Shown: positions 9,884-17,788 of the stretch, piece by piece
How positions within the stretch are numbered: position 1 is the first letter of the stretch
How the letters are laid out: every line of letters begins with the position of its first letter
From: Metabacillus niabensis
Lineage (GTDB): Bacteria > Bacillota > Bacilli > Bacillales > Bacillaceae
Length of the DNA stretch: 64,000 nucleotides
NCBI RefSeq assembly: GCF_020524345.1
Contig: NZ_JAIVLH010000012.1
Location: 124,001-188,000 of the forward strand
Direction of reading: 5' to 3'
Notes under the pieces: model-generated
Database searches by the model: none
Seen by the model: the letters and a program-made list of their open reading frames with translations, nothing else
What the model was told of the DNA's origin: nothing
Position numbers and translations under genes: made by a program

Positions 9884-10246
9884 TTATTTATCCTTCTTCA
9901 TCGGTTCAACAATCCCTTTTTGAATCATCACATTCAAGATCGCAATAAAAACAGCGGCAAGTAATGCAGTTCCAAAACCATCTATATTAAACGCATCACC
10001 CATCAACCCTTCTGTAATCATTAGCGTGACAGCATTAATAACAAAAAGAAATAACCCTAAAGTCAGAACCGTCACAGGTAATGTTAATAAAATGAGAAAT
10101 GGTTTCACAAGCACATTCAGGATGGACAAGATAAAGCTCGCTCCTATCGCTGCCCAAATCCCGCTTAAATGAAAGGAATCAAAAAACCCGGCTACGACAA
10201 TTAAAATGAGAGCATTCACAAGAATGCTCACAATCCACCTTTTCAT
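9884..10246 (-). CDS. yvlD: Phage holin family 4 membrane protein YvlD
   Basis: A 120-residue protein with four hydrophobic segments, for example LVNALILIVVAGFF and ILLTLPVTVLTLGLFLFVI; holin-like superfamily without proven lytic function. It starts one base after the yvlC stop, so it is coupled to it. Last gene of the yvlABCD cell-envelope stress operon. Confidence 0.93.
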   Translation of the reverse strand: MKRWIVSILVNALILIVVAGFFDSFHLSGIWAAIGASFILSILNVLVKPFLILLTLPVTVLTLGLFLFVINAVTLMITEGLMGDAFNIDGFGTALLAAVFIAILNVMIQKGIVEPMKKDK

Positions 10247-10247
10247 C

Positions 10248-10445
10248 TTACATTACGTCCGTTTCTTCCGGGATTAAGAAAATGGAGATCAAATAGATGA
10301 TTCCCATTGGAAAGAAGCCTGTGAAAAGTAAAACAATCACGAATAGGATACGTACTAAAGATGCGTCCATTCCGAGATATTCTGATAAACCTCCTAATAC
10401 TCCGGTTAGTTTCTTATTCTGGCGAGATCTTGTTAGTTTCTTCAT
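10248..10445 (-). CDS. yvlC: PspC-domain membrane protein YvlC
   Basis: A 65-residue protein that is almost entirely a PspC domain: a basic N-terminus (MKKLTRSRQNKKLTGVLGG), the conserved LSEYLGMDASLVRI segment and a C-terminal membrane helix (VIVLLFTGFFPMGIIYLIS). PspC proteins act in membrane stress signalling. It lies between yvlB and yvlD in the same order as in B. subtilis. Confidence 0.95.
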   Translation of the reverse strand: MKKLTRSRQNKKLTGVLGGLSEYLGMDASLVRILFVIVLLFTGFFPMGIIYLISIFLIPEETDVM

Positions 10446-10462
10446 GTTTCATCATCCTTAAA

Positions 10463-11545
10463 TTATTTAATCTCAATAGAGCCTGTTTTCGAATCGGCAA
10501 AAAGGGTCATTTTTGCCTGCTGTGCTGTACGGAACTTAAGCTCTTTTTGAATTGTTTCATTTTTCTCATAGGAAATCTCTACATCATTAAGCAGTGCAGA
10601 TAAGGAGCCTAAATTTGATTTTAGCTCTCCAACTATTGTACTTTCTTCCGGAACTGTAATATCAATATTTCCTGTCGCTGTTTTTGCATAGAAGGTTTCA
10701 CAACGATCATCGTTAAGCTTTACTTGTACATTGCCATTAAAACTCTGCGCATCCAGCTTTTCTGCAGATCCATTAAATTGAATATGACCGCTGATTGTTT
10801 CCAGTTCAAGTTTATCAAACTGAGCATCTGAAAGTTTAATTTGCCCGTTTGCTGTTTCAAATTCTCCTTTAGCACCATTGAGTGAAGAAAAAGAAACAAC
10901 ACCGTTTGCTGTTTTTACCCTTATGGCTTCTACTCTTAAATCTTCCCCTCTAATCGGTCCGTTAAACAATTTCACTTTAACTTGTTCATATGTCTGTTCT
11001 GGCAGTCTGACGATCATATTTATTTTCATCGTCTTTTTCTCTGTAAAAAATACAAAACGGTTTCCTTCCACTTGACAATCAACACCGGCTAAAAAGGTTT
11101 CTCTTGCTTGTTCAGTGTTTTCCACACGGAACACTTTTACATCACATTCAACCCGAATATCCTTTTCAGACCAAGGCTCAAAGCTGACACTTCCATTTGT
11201 AAGCTGAATATCAATATCTTGGAACGAATCACCTTGAAATTGAAAAATATGCTGAAGACCGATTGATTTACCAAAATTAAGATCTAAATCCATATCCTTT
11301 ACCTTTTTGACGGCTGAATCGACCCAATCCATTAATTTGTTTCCTATTGATTGCTTTTGTTCTGCTGAATCGTGGTCATCATTAGAAGACTGCTTATTTC
11401 CCAAAACCTCAGTAGACAAAGCCGTTATTTTTTCTTCCTTGACTGCTTCCTCATTTTCTAAGGCTTCAATAAGTGATAATGCTTCTTCCGCGGAAAGTTT
11501 TCCTTCTTCCACTAATCTTAAAATTCGTTTTCTTTGCTCTTTCAT
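10463..11545 (-). CDS. yvlB: YvlB, LiaX-like DUF4097 protein
   Basis: A 360-residue protein with a short helical N-terminal domain (MKEQRKRILRLVEEGKLSAE) and a long beta-helical DUF4097 region with repeating strand pairs (ANGVVSFSSLNG, ANGQIKLSDAQF, ISGHIQFNGSA, ATGNIDITVPEES). LiaX of enterococci has this architecture and senses membrane-active peptides; the same role here is inference. GGAGGAG lies seven bases before the ATG. Second gene of yvlABCD. Confidence 0.92.
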   Translation of the reverse strand: MKEQRKRILRLVEEGKLSAEEALSLIEALENEEAVKEEKITALSTEVLGNKQSSNDDHDSAEQKQSIGNKLMDWVDSAVKKVKDMDLDLNFGKSIGLQHIFQFQGDSFQDIDIQLTNGSVSFEPWSEKDIRVECDVKVFRVENTEQARETFLAGVDCQVEGNRFVFFTEKKTMKINMIVRLPEQTYEQVKVKLFNGPIRGEDLRVEAIRVKTANGVVSFSSLNGAKGEFETANGQIKLSDAQFDKLELETISGHIQFNGSAEKLDAQSFNGNVQVKLNDDRCETFYAKTATGNIDITVPEESTIVGELKSNLGSLSALLNDVEISYEKNETIQKELKFRTAQQAKMTLFADSKTGSIEIK

Positions 11546-11557
11546 CCAAACTCCTCC

Positions 11558-11884
11558 TTATGATTCTTTTGTAAAAATCTTAATTCCTTTGACAATGTTC
11601 CAAATAAATACAATAAGATTGATTAACCCGACTAGTACAAAACCAGTAATAATAAGAAAAAAGGCGGTATCTCCTGAAGAACTAGAGGCTGCTGCAAAGA
11701 AGATCGTGATGAATAGACCTATAATAGATAAGAAAGGAATAATGTGTGAAACAAGGGCTTTTTTGGCATGCTGTTTTACTTCGAGATGATCGACAACAAA
11801 ATAAATGATGATAGGTAATAACAATGGGGCAATAAACACACTAAAATAATTTAATGAAGCAAGGAATTTATTCGTATTATCCAT
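11558..11884 (-). CDS. yvlA: DUF4870-type membrane protein YvlA
   Basis: A 108-residue protein with three or four hydrophobic segments and the basic stretch HLEVKQHAKKAL typical of DUF4870 proteins. ATG at 11884 was chosen: AAGGAGA lies nine bases upstream, while the earlier in-frame GTG at 11893 touches that site. First gene of yvlABCD, 25 bases downstream of a consensus sigW promoter. Confidence 0.9.
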   Translation of the reverse strand: MDNTNKFLASLNYFSVFIAPLLLPIIIYFVVDHLEVKQHAKKALVSHIIPFLSIIGLFITIFFAAASSSSGDTAFFLIITGFVLVGLINLIVFIWNIVKGIKIFTKES

Positions 11885-11908
11885 TTCCTTCACTCTCCTT
11901 ATCTTTAG

Positions 11909-11934
11909 TACGTATGAAAAAGGAAGAGGTTTCA
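11909..11934 (-). promoter_or_regulatory. SigW promoter of yvlABCD
   Basis: On the minus strand TGAAAC (11934-11929) and CGTA (11912-11909) are separated by exactly 16 bases, the B. subtilis sigW (ECF envelope-stress factor) consensus. Transcription would begin about 7 bases downstream, close to the yvlA ribosome site. Confidence 0.85.
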
Positions 11935-11976
11935 GTATTGTTTCATGAATTTTTTTATTTAATGGTAAGGGAGTTT

Positions 11977-12001
11977 GACCAAATCATCAAGCGATTTGGT
12001 C
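11977..12001. terminator. Hairpin after levB, without a T-run
   Basis: GACCAAATC and GATTTGGTC form a perfect nine-base stem with a seven-base loop, directly after the levB stop codon. No T-run follows on the minus strand, so termination here would be weak or factor-dependent; it also insulates the sigW promoter of yvlA. Confidence 0.4.
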
Positions 12002-12003
12002 TG

Positions 12004-13566
12004 TTAGTGGTTGGCTGGCTTCATATTCGTAAACGTAAGGTTGGAAAAAACAGCTTCTCCTCCTTCTGAAAAGAGTGAGATACCTTGAGCTTTTTCTTCC
12101 GGAAAAATAACTTGTGAGTGCACTTCTTTTCCATCGTCAATAAAAACCTCAATGCTGGTTGTGTCAACGAGGATCTTCAGATGCACCTGTTTCTTATTTG
12201 TGTTAAATGGTGATGTACTTTCTACTAATTGCTGATTTTCATCAGGATGGTCCGTATTGGAACGATTCACATAAAAGTAAGGCTGCTTTGGGTTATAGAA
12301 AATTCCAACATCAACATGTTTCTTCTTATCAGCCGATTCACGTAGTCTTAGACCGACATTTTTGAGTTTTTCCCATGAGATATCAGCTTCTAGTTGGTAG
12401 ACGTCTCCTTTTAATGGGAGAGTTTTAGTTCCATTTACGTTTATGTTCTTGATTGATTCTGTTGTTGTTTCCAACTTGTTCAGAGCTTCAATAGGTTGTG
12501 AGGCCAGATAATAGTGATTGTCACCTTCATGTTTTAATTCTATTTGACGGACAATTGAATCCATCCCATTAAAATCTTCCTGTAATGTTGGAGTGTTATG
12601 AGCATATGCCCAATTATTCATCCAGGCGAAGGCATAACGTCTTGTTAGGTTATCTTTTTCTGTTCCATCTTCAAAGGTAACTCCACCATACCAATCAAAC
12701 CCGTAATCAAGCCATTGGGGATCATTCTGTTCAGCAATGAATTCTTTTCCATTGAAATCACCGATCCAGTAAGCATACGTATTTGGTTTGTTTGTAGAAA
12801 GTCCGTTTGCACTCACTCCAAGCACCCATTTTAAAGCCCCATCATCCGCTTGCATAAGATAGAGATCCGGGCATTCTACAATACCCATTCCCCCGGTTGT
12901 AAAACCACTTGTATATTCCCAGTTTATCAAATTTTTTGATTCGTAGAACCCTATTTTAGCTCCTTCTGCCATAACCATTTTCCACTTTTCATCCCGCTTA
13001 TCCCACATCACCTTTGGATCCCGGAAGTCATGTGTTCCCGGATTTTCCATAATTGGTTTATCTCCATAAGGAGTGAATGTTTGTCCTTTGTCGGTGCTGT
13101 ACCATAAAAATTGTTCCTGCTTCTCACCATCAGCTGAAGGCTGTGTCACAATGGCCACAAAAGCCCCTTCTCCAAATCCTGCTGTATTCTCCGAATCTAT
13201 GACAACCGAGCCTGACCATGGGTCTCCATTTTCAGTCGTATATTTTGGGATAGCCACACCTTCATCCTGCCAATGCACAAGATCTTCCGAACTGGCATGC
13301 CGCCATTCTGTACCATTTCCGTCTGGGTAATCACGGTTATAAAGGTAGTAATAATGATATTTCCCATTCACATAGAGGGGTCTTTGAGGATCATTTTTCC
13401 ATTTATCAGGTACGGTAAAATGGTAGTGAGCACGAATGGAGGACGTTTCTGTATCTTTTTTATTGGTTTGAGATGGTGTATCTTTTTTGACATTCATCAC
13501 AAATACAATTACACCTACAATTAGGAAGCAAATAAGAAGGAAGCCGATTTTTTTATGTTTTTGCAT
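12004..13566 (-). CDS. levB: Levanase, glycoside hydrolase family 32 (LevB-like)
   Basis: Secreted or membrane-anchored fructanase of 520 residues, most like B. subtilis endolevanase LevB. A single N-terminal membrane helix (about 7-25) is followed by the five-bladed GH32 propeller and a C-terminal beta-sandwich. The nucleophile motif is KWKNDP with D59, followed by FRDPKV (transition-state Asp) and ECPDL (acid/base Glu). ATG at 13566 starts just before the membrane helix; the longer reading to 13638 enters the sacB terminator. Co-oriented downstream of sacB, as in B. subtilis, with a terminator between. Confidence 0.9.
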   Translation of the reverse strand: MQKHKKIGFLLICFLIVGVIVFVMNVKKDTPSQTNKKDTETSSIRAHYHFTVPDKWKNDPQRPLYVNGKYHYYYLYNRDYPDGNGTEWRHASSEDLVHWQDEGVAIPKYTTENGDPWSGSVVIDSENTAGFGEGAFVAIVTQPSADGEKQEQFLWYSTDKGQTFTPYGDKPIMENPGTHDFRDPKVMWDKRDEKWKMVMAEGAKIGFYESKNLINWEYTSGFTTGGMGIVECPDLYLMQADDGALKWVLGVSANGLSTNKPNTYAYWIGDFNGKEFIAEQNDPQWLDYGFDWYGGVTFEDGTEKDNLTRRYAFAWMNNWAYAHNTPTLQEDFNGMDSIVRQIELKHEGDNHYYLASQPIEALNKLETTTESIKNINVNGTKTLPLKGDVYQLEADISWEKLKNVGLRLRESADKKKHVDVGIFYNPKQPYFYVNRSNTDHPDENQQLVESTSPFNTNKKQVHLKILVDTTSIEVFIDDGKEVHSQVIFPEEKAQGISLFSEGGEAVFSNLTFTNMKPANH

Positions 13567-13602
13567 AGTTATCACCACGTTTAGCTTCAGTATATAGAAA
13601 AA

Positions 13603-13631
13603 GAAAATGCCATATGTACAGCGGCATTTTC
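13603..13631 (-). terminator. Terminator between sacB and levB
   Basis: GAAAATGCC and GGCATTTTC form a nine-base stem, followed on the minus strand by TTTTTC. It starts 13 bases after the sacB stop; levB would depend on read-through. Confidence 0.85.
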
Positions 13632-13643
13632 TTTTCAACTGAA

Positions 13644-15104
13644 TTATTTAATCGTTATTTGACCTTGCTCAAGAATTCCATCTTTCACAACAGATGTTTT
13701 ATCACCTTTAATGTTTAATAGGAAGCTTGGTGCAAAGGTAGATTGATGGTCTTCAAAATATCCTCTGTTTGTCATATAACTTGTTACGACTGTATTGTCG
13801 CTTCCTTCTTGCGGAATCGCAAAATGCGCGTAAGTCCATGTCACATCATATGGATCAAGATCTTGATGTAACACAAGTCCTGTTTTGTTTAATGGCTTGT
13901 ATGGACCTGTTAATGAGTTAGACACATAACCTAATAGATAAATATCTTCATCATCAATACCGTCAATCGTCATTTTAGATCCTCTTGAGCTTGTAAATAG
14001 ATACCATTTTCCATCCTTTTTAAAGATGTTTGGACGCTCAATTTCATCTGTTACTGTGTTTGACGCAATCAGCGGCTTCATGACTTTCTTTAAAGAGTAA
14101 TCATCATTAATTTCAATTATTCCAAGTGCTCCGTTTGAAATTTCTGCTAAATCCTTTTTAGGACTATTTAATAGATTGCTTTTTTCACTGCGGAAGAATG
14201 CTTCACTTTTACCATAATAAGCTTTATTAAATAATGAGTTCTCACCTTGGTAACCTGTTTCTGTTCCAGTGTTTGCCTCAAAGACAAGGTACTTGCGACC
14301 ATTCTCTTCAATATAATGAGGATCTCTTAATGTATGATTATCTGAATAATCTCCACCGCCAAATGCTTGTTGAACTGTTTGATAGTTTTTTCCGTCTCCA
14401 TCAAAGATCGATTTGTGGTCTTCAATTCCATCTACTTTCAATGTGTTTTCACTTGGCTCAGACACATTGATTTGTGCAGTTGTTAATGTTTGCTTACCAA
14501 AGAATCCATTTGCAGGATCCCATCCATGACGATTTGTATAAAATAAGCGAACTTCTCCGTCAGATGTTAATGTTGCAGAACCAGACCATTCTTCTGCTTG
14601 GTCTCTTAAATTTTGTTCATCTGATTTGAATTTGTCGGAATCTTTAAAGACTCTTCCTGCATTTTTCCAGCTATCAATTGAATTGTCGCCTACTTTTTTA
14701 TAGAACATGTAGATGAATGTGTCCCACCCTCTGTCAGGGTCACCTGCTAAACCAAAAACAATTTGGTAGCCATTATAGGTTGCGACTGTCCCGTCGGCAT
14801 TTTGTAATGGCCATGTATCCCATACGTCTAAATTAATTAAATTTCCTAGCTCATCGTATCCTTTTGCAGATGAGATATTTTTAATTTTTGACTCATCAAA
14901 TTCAGGAACAGTGTATTTAGAATTCCCCTGCTGTTCAATGAGTTTATGCATATCAGAACGTGTGATATGAGAAATTCCATAGTCCTCTTTGTGATCACGG
15001 GAATCTTTTTCTTTCGCAGACGCAAAAGACCCACCGCCCCCTAATAAAATAGCTGTACTAAGTGTTACGACTGTTGCTTGTTTGGCAAAACTCTTAAAGT
15101 TCAT
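13644..15104 (-). CDS. sacB: Levansucrase
   Basis: Secreted GH68 enzyme that splits sucrose and polymerises the fructose into levan. The 486-residue protein has a signal peptide ending near ASAKE (about residue 31). The three catalytic sites are present: nucleophile D96 in LDVWDTWPLQ, the RDP aspartate in HTLRDPHY, and the acid/base glutamate in TDEIERPN. Compared with the remembered B. subtilis sequence there is an extra segment of about nine residues (YDELGNLIN) just before the nucleophile. A strong AGGAGG site precedes ATG at 15104. Confidence 0.96.
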   Translation of the reverse strand: MNFKSFAKQATVVTLSTAILLGGGGSFASAKEKDSRDHKEDYGISHITRSDMHKLIEQQGNSKYTVPEFDESKIKNISSAKGYDELGNLINLDVWDTWPLQNADGTVATYNGYQIVFGLAGDPDRGWDTFIYMFYKKVGDNSIDSWKNAGRVFKDSDKFKSDEQNLRDQAEEWSGSATLTSDGEVRLFYTNRHGWDPANGFFGKQTLTTAQINVSEPSENTLKVDGIEDHKSIFDGDGKNYQTVQQAFGGGDYSDNHTLRDPHYIEENGRKYLVFEANTGTETGYQGENSLFNKAYYGKSEAFFRSEKSNLLNSPKKDLAEISNGALGIIEINDDYSLKKVMKPLIASNTVTDEIERPNIFKKDGKWYLFTSSRGSKMTIDGIDDEDIYLLGYVSNSLTGPYKPLNKTGLVLHQDLDPYDVTWTYAHFAIPQEGSDNTVVTSYMTNRGYFEDHQSTFAPSFLLNIKGDKTSVVKDGILEQGQITIK

Positions 15105-15141
15105 CGCTTATCCTCCTAGCAAGTTTTTGTTTACAACTAAA

Positions 15142-15147
15142 ATTATA
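15142..15147 (-). promoter_or_regulatory. Possible -10 element of sacB
   Basis: A perfect TATAAT lies 37 bases upstream of sacB on the minus strand, but no TTGACA-like box is 16-18 bases further upstream. That pattern fits an activator-dependent promoter. The short leader leaves no room for the RAT/terminator used by SacY in B. subtilis, and none was seen. Confidence 0.4.
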
Positions 15148-15212
15148 GGGTAGTAGTGTTATCCGAGGATATGTCACGAATTGACCGGAATTTCGTCGTA
15201 TATTGATAAGAC

Positions 15213-15299
15213 ATGGGGACAAAGACGCTGGGGCTGGATGGGACAAAGGGACAGGTCCACTGTCCCTGAATGGGACAAGGGACCTGTCCCCTAGTCCCA
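15213..15299. repeat. GGGACAGGTCCC palindromic element upstream of sacB
   Basis: Several overlapping copies of GGGACA and TGTCCC units: GGGACAGGTCCACTGTCCC (15248-15266) and GGGACAAGGGACCTGTCCC (15272-15290). They can fold into alternative hairpins. Related copies occur at 61743 and 62282. The solute-binding protein gene ends inside it (TAG at 15293-15291). Confidence 0.75.
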
Positions 15300-16553
15300 G
15301 GATTGTTGAAGTTCTTGGAGTAGTTGGTCGCGGTTTAGTTGGTTGTCGATGTATAGCTGCATGGAGGAGCCGAATTCTTCTCTGATGCCGACGGGAAAGT
15401 GGAACCAGTTGGAGGATAGGGTTTTTCCTTGTTTGTAGTACGTTAAGGTGTCGTGTGCAAGTGGGCCTAGATGATTGGTTTCAACGTTTTTAAACGCCGG
15501 GATGAATTTAAATTGTTCGGTCATAAATGATTTTCCTTGTGGAGATGAGACCATCCAATTCAAAAATTTCTTTGCTTCTTTTTTCTTTTCAGATGATGAT
15601 TGTTTATTGATGACCCAATAATTCGAAACGCTCACGACAAGAGCATCGTTTTTTGGTTCATCATTGATTGGGATTGGGAGAAAACCAATATTCATATTTA
15701 GCGAAGCTTGGTCAATCATCGGTTGAACCCAGTTGCCTTGAAGGAGAATGGCTGCTTCACCTTTTGTAAACATGTTTAACTCCATTGAATAATCAGTTGT
15801 TAATGGTTGTTCATTTCCGTATTTTAAGGTTAGGTCGAGCAAGTCAACCATCTCTTTGAATACCTGATTTGTTGTGATTTTTTCACTTCCTGCATGAAGA
15901 TTTTTTATAAATTCATCAGGATCATCTTGCTGAGCAAAGGCTATATTTAATAGAAAAACTCCGAGCTTCCACTCTTCATAATATCCATTGGCAAAAGGTG
16001 TAATGCCTGCCTTTTGTAATTGTTCCGCGGATTTTTCTAATTCTGTTCGTGTTTTTGGAGGTGTTTGAATTCCCGCTTTTTCAAATAAATCTTTATTGTA
16101 GATAAAGCCGTATCCTTCCATATTGACAGGCATTCCATATAACTTTTCATCAAACGTCATAGGAAGTAGAGTTTCATCATAGGCTTGTTTGACCCATGAC
16201 TGATCTGATAGATCTTCTAAAAGGTTCTTCCATAGCTTACCTTGCTCATATCCATTATTCGTGAAAATGTCTGGACCTTTTCCTGCTGCAATTTGGGCTT
16301 TTAGATCAGCAAGATCATCTGTTGCTCCCCCAACCGTTTCAACTTGAATGTCTATGTTTGGGTTTTCCTTTTCATAAGCCTTCACCATTTGCTCAAACTG
16401 TGTTGAAATTTCCACTTTTGGATTCCGAACATGTAATGTCAATTTGGGCTCAGCTGCTGCTTTGGATTCCTTTAGCTTCGTCGCTTCCTGACATGCTGAA
16501 AGGGTTAGACTTAGGCCTCCAACTAATAATAAACCTGCGATCCTTTTTTTCAT
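15291..16553 (-). CDS. Sugar-binding lipoprotein (ABC family 1 type) without adjacent permeases
   Basis: Extracellular solute-binding protein of 420 residues with the lipobox LTLSAC (C21) after a hydrophobic signal. The body is a family 1 sugar-binding fold (IDIQVETVGG, GPDIFTNNGYEQG, LYGMPVNMEGYGFIYN, AAILLQGNWVQP). It starts nine bases after the response regulator and is in one operon with kinase and regulator. No membrane or ATPase subunit is nearby, so it may present sugar to the kinase or work with a permease elsewhere. The last codons meet a GGGACA repeat. Confidence 0.88.
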   Translation of the reverse strand: MKKRIAGLLLVGGLSLTLSACQEATKLKESKAAAEPKLTLHVRNPKVEISTQFEQMVKAYEKENPNIDIQVETVGGATDDLADLKAQIAAGKGPDIFTNNGYEQGKLWKNLLEDLSDQSWVKQAYDETLLPMTFDEKLYGMPVNMEGYGFIYNKDLFEKAGIQTPPKTRTELEKSAEQLQKAGITPFANGYYEEWKLGVFLLNIAFAQQDDPDEFIKNLHAGSEKITTNQVFKEMVDLLDLTLKYGNEQPLTTDYSMELNMFTKGEAAILLQGNWVQPMIDQASLNMNIGFLPIPINDEPKNDALVVSVSNYWVINKQSSSEKKKEAKKFLNWMVSSPQGKSFMTEQFKFIPAFKNVETNHLGPLAHDTLTYYKQGKTLSSNWFHFPVGIREEFGSSMQLYIDNQLNRDQLLQELQQSWD

Positions 16554-16562
16554 TCTTTCACC

Positions 16563-17756
16563 TCAGTATGTTTCACATTCCCTACTGGTCAATGCTTGTT
16601 TTTCTTTTGCATTTCGGTACTCAAAAGGTGTCATACCAACCACTTTTTTGAACAGTTTTGAAAAGTATTTTTCATCCTGATAGCCGAGCATTAATGAAAT
16701 AGAAAGGATACTCTCCTCTGTTTCCATAAGCCACGTTTTCGCTTGATTAATTCTTAGGTTCATGACATATTTGGACAGTGGCAATCCTGTTTGTTGTTTG
16801 AACTTTCTTGAAATATGTTCACGACTTAAGAAGAAGCGGTTTGCCAGTTTTTCCAAACTTAGTTCTTCCATATAATACATCTCTACATATGCTACGATAT
16901 CCTGCATCCGGCGAGCATCATCCAAGTCATTTACACGATGAATTGATCGATAGTTTTGACCTTCCATTTCCCTTTGTAAATCCCGAAACGAGCTTGTAAT
17001 TTCATTTAAAAAGCTGATCGGCTTGCCGCTTACAAGTCTGATCGGAATATCAAACTTCTGACTAATCCATTCTTCAATGAAAATCCAGTCCGATTCTTTT
17101 GACATCACGAGACAAAGTGTTGAATCATGCTGAAGAGCAAAGGCATTCCCCCATCCTTGTTTCAAAAGCTCATCAGCTAGCTGCTGTACGTAAGGTTCAG
17201 CATGATGCATTTGATAAAAAGACATAAGTGTTAATTCGTATTGATTCGCATGAGGAAGAAATGAAGCTATTTCCAGCTCATCAAACTGTTCTCCTATACA
17301 GGCTTGTGTCACGACCTGGTTCATGCGAAACCTTTTAACACTTTCCATATCTCCATCTTCTTTGTTGTTTCGTTCTTTTTCTTCCTTTTTCCAGGCTTCA
17401 ACTGCTGCAGCCAATGTGTGATTAAACGGCTCTGCTTCAATAGGCTTTAATAAATAGTCAAAGCTGCTAAACTGAATCGCTTTTCGCATGAAAGAATAGT
17501 CGTCATAGCCAGTGATGAAAATCACTTTTCCTGTATAAGAGTTTTCATGCAGCCATTCAATCAGCTCCATCCCATTCATTCCAGGCATTTTTATATCAGT
17601 GAAAATGATCTCCGGACTTTCCTTTTCTATGATTCTTTTGGCTTCTTGTCCATTTGCCGCTTCAAAAAGAGTCGTAATTCCATATTTCGCCCAATCACCT
17701 AATTGCTTCATCACAAAACGGACATTGATTTCATCATCGATCATGAGAGCCTTCAC
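16563..17756 (-). CDS. AraC-type response regulator (YesN family)
   Basis: A 397-residue transcription factor: an N-terminal receiver (KALMIDDEINVRFV with the acidic pair, phospho-acceptor in IIFTDIKMPG near residue 54) and a C-terminal pair of AraC helix-turn-helix motifs (LEKLANRFFLSREHISRKFK and the SISLMLGYQDEKYFSKLFKK region). GTG at 17756 lies ten bases after AAGGAGG; the upstream in-frame TTG at 17792 overlaps the kinase and has no site. Partner of the kinase upstream; sacB and levB downstream are the obvious targets. Confidence 0.9.
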   Translation of the reverse strand: MKALMIDDEINVRFVMKQLGDWAKYGITTLFEAANGQEAKRIIEKESPEIIFTDIKMPGMNGMELIEWLHENSYTGKVIFITGYDDYSFMRKAIQFSSFDYLLKPIEAEPFNHTLAAAVEAWKKEEKERNNKEDGDMESVKRFRMNQVVTQACIGEQFDELEIASFLPHANQYELTLMSFYQMHHAEPYVQQLADELLKQGWGNAFALQHDSTLCLVMSKESDWIFIEEWISQKFDIPIRLVSGKPISFLNEITSSFRDLQREMEGQNYRSIHRVNDLDDARRMQDIVAYVEMYYMEELSLEKLANRFFLSREHISRKFKQQTGLPLSKYVMNLRINQAKTWLMETEESILSISLMLGYQDEKYFSKLFKKVVGMTPFEYRNAKEKQALTSRECETY

Positions 17757-17788
17757 TTTATCCCATCCTCCTTTGATGTAGAAAAAAA

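Noticed and set aside
15105-15290. SacY/LicT-type antiterminator (RAT) before sacB
   Set aside because: The only TATAAT is 37 bases from the start codon, leaving no room, and no RAT-like hairpin with terminator was seen.
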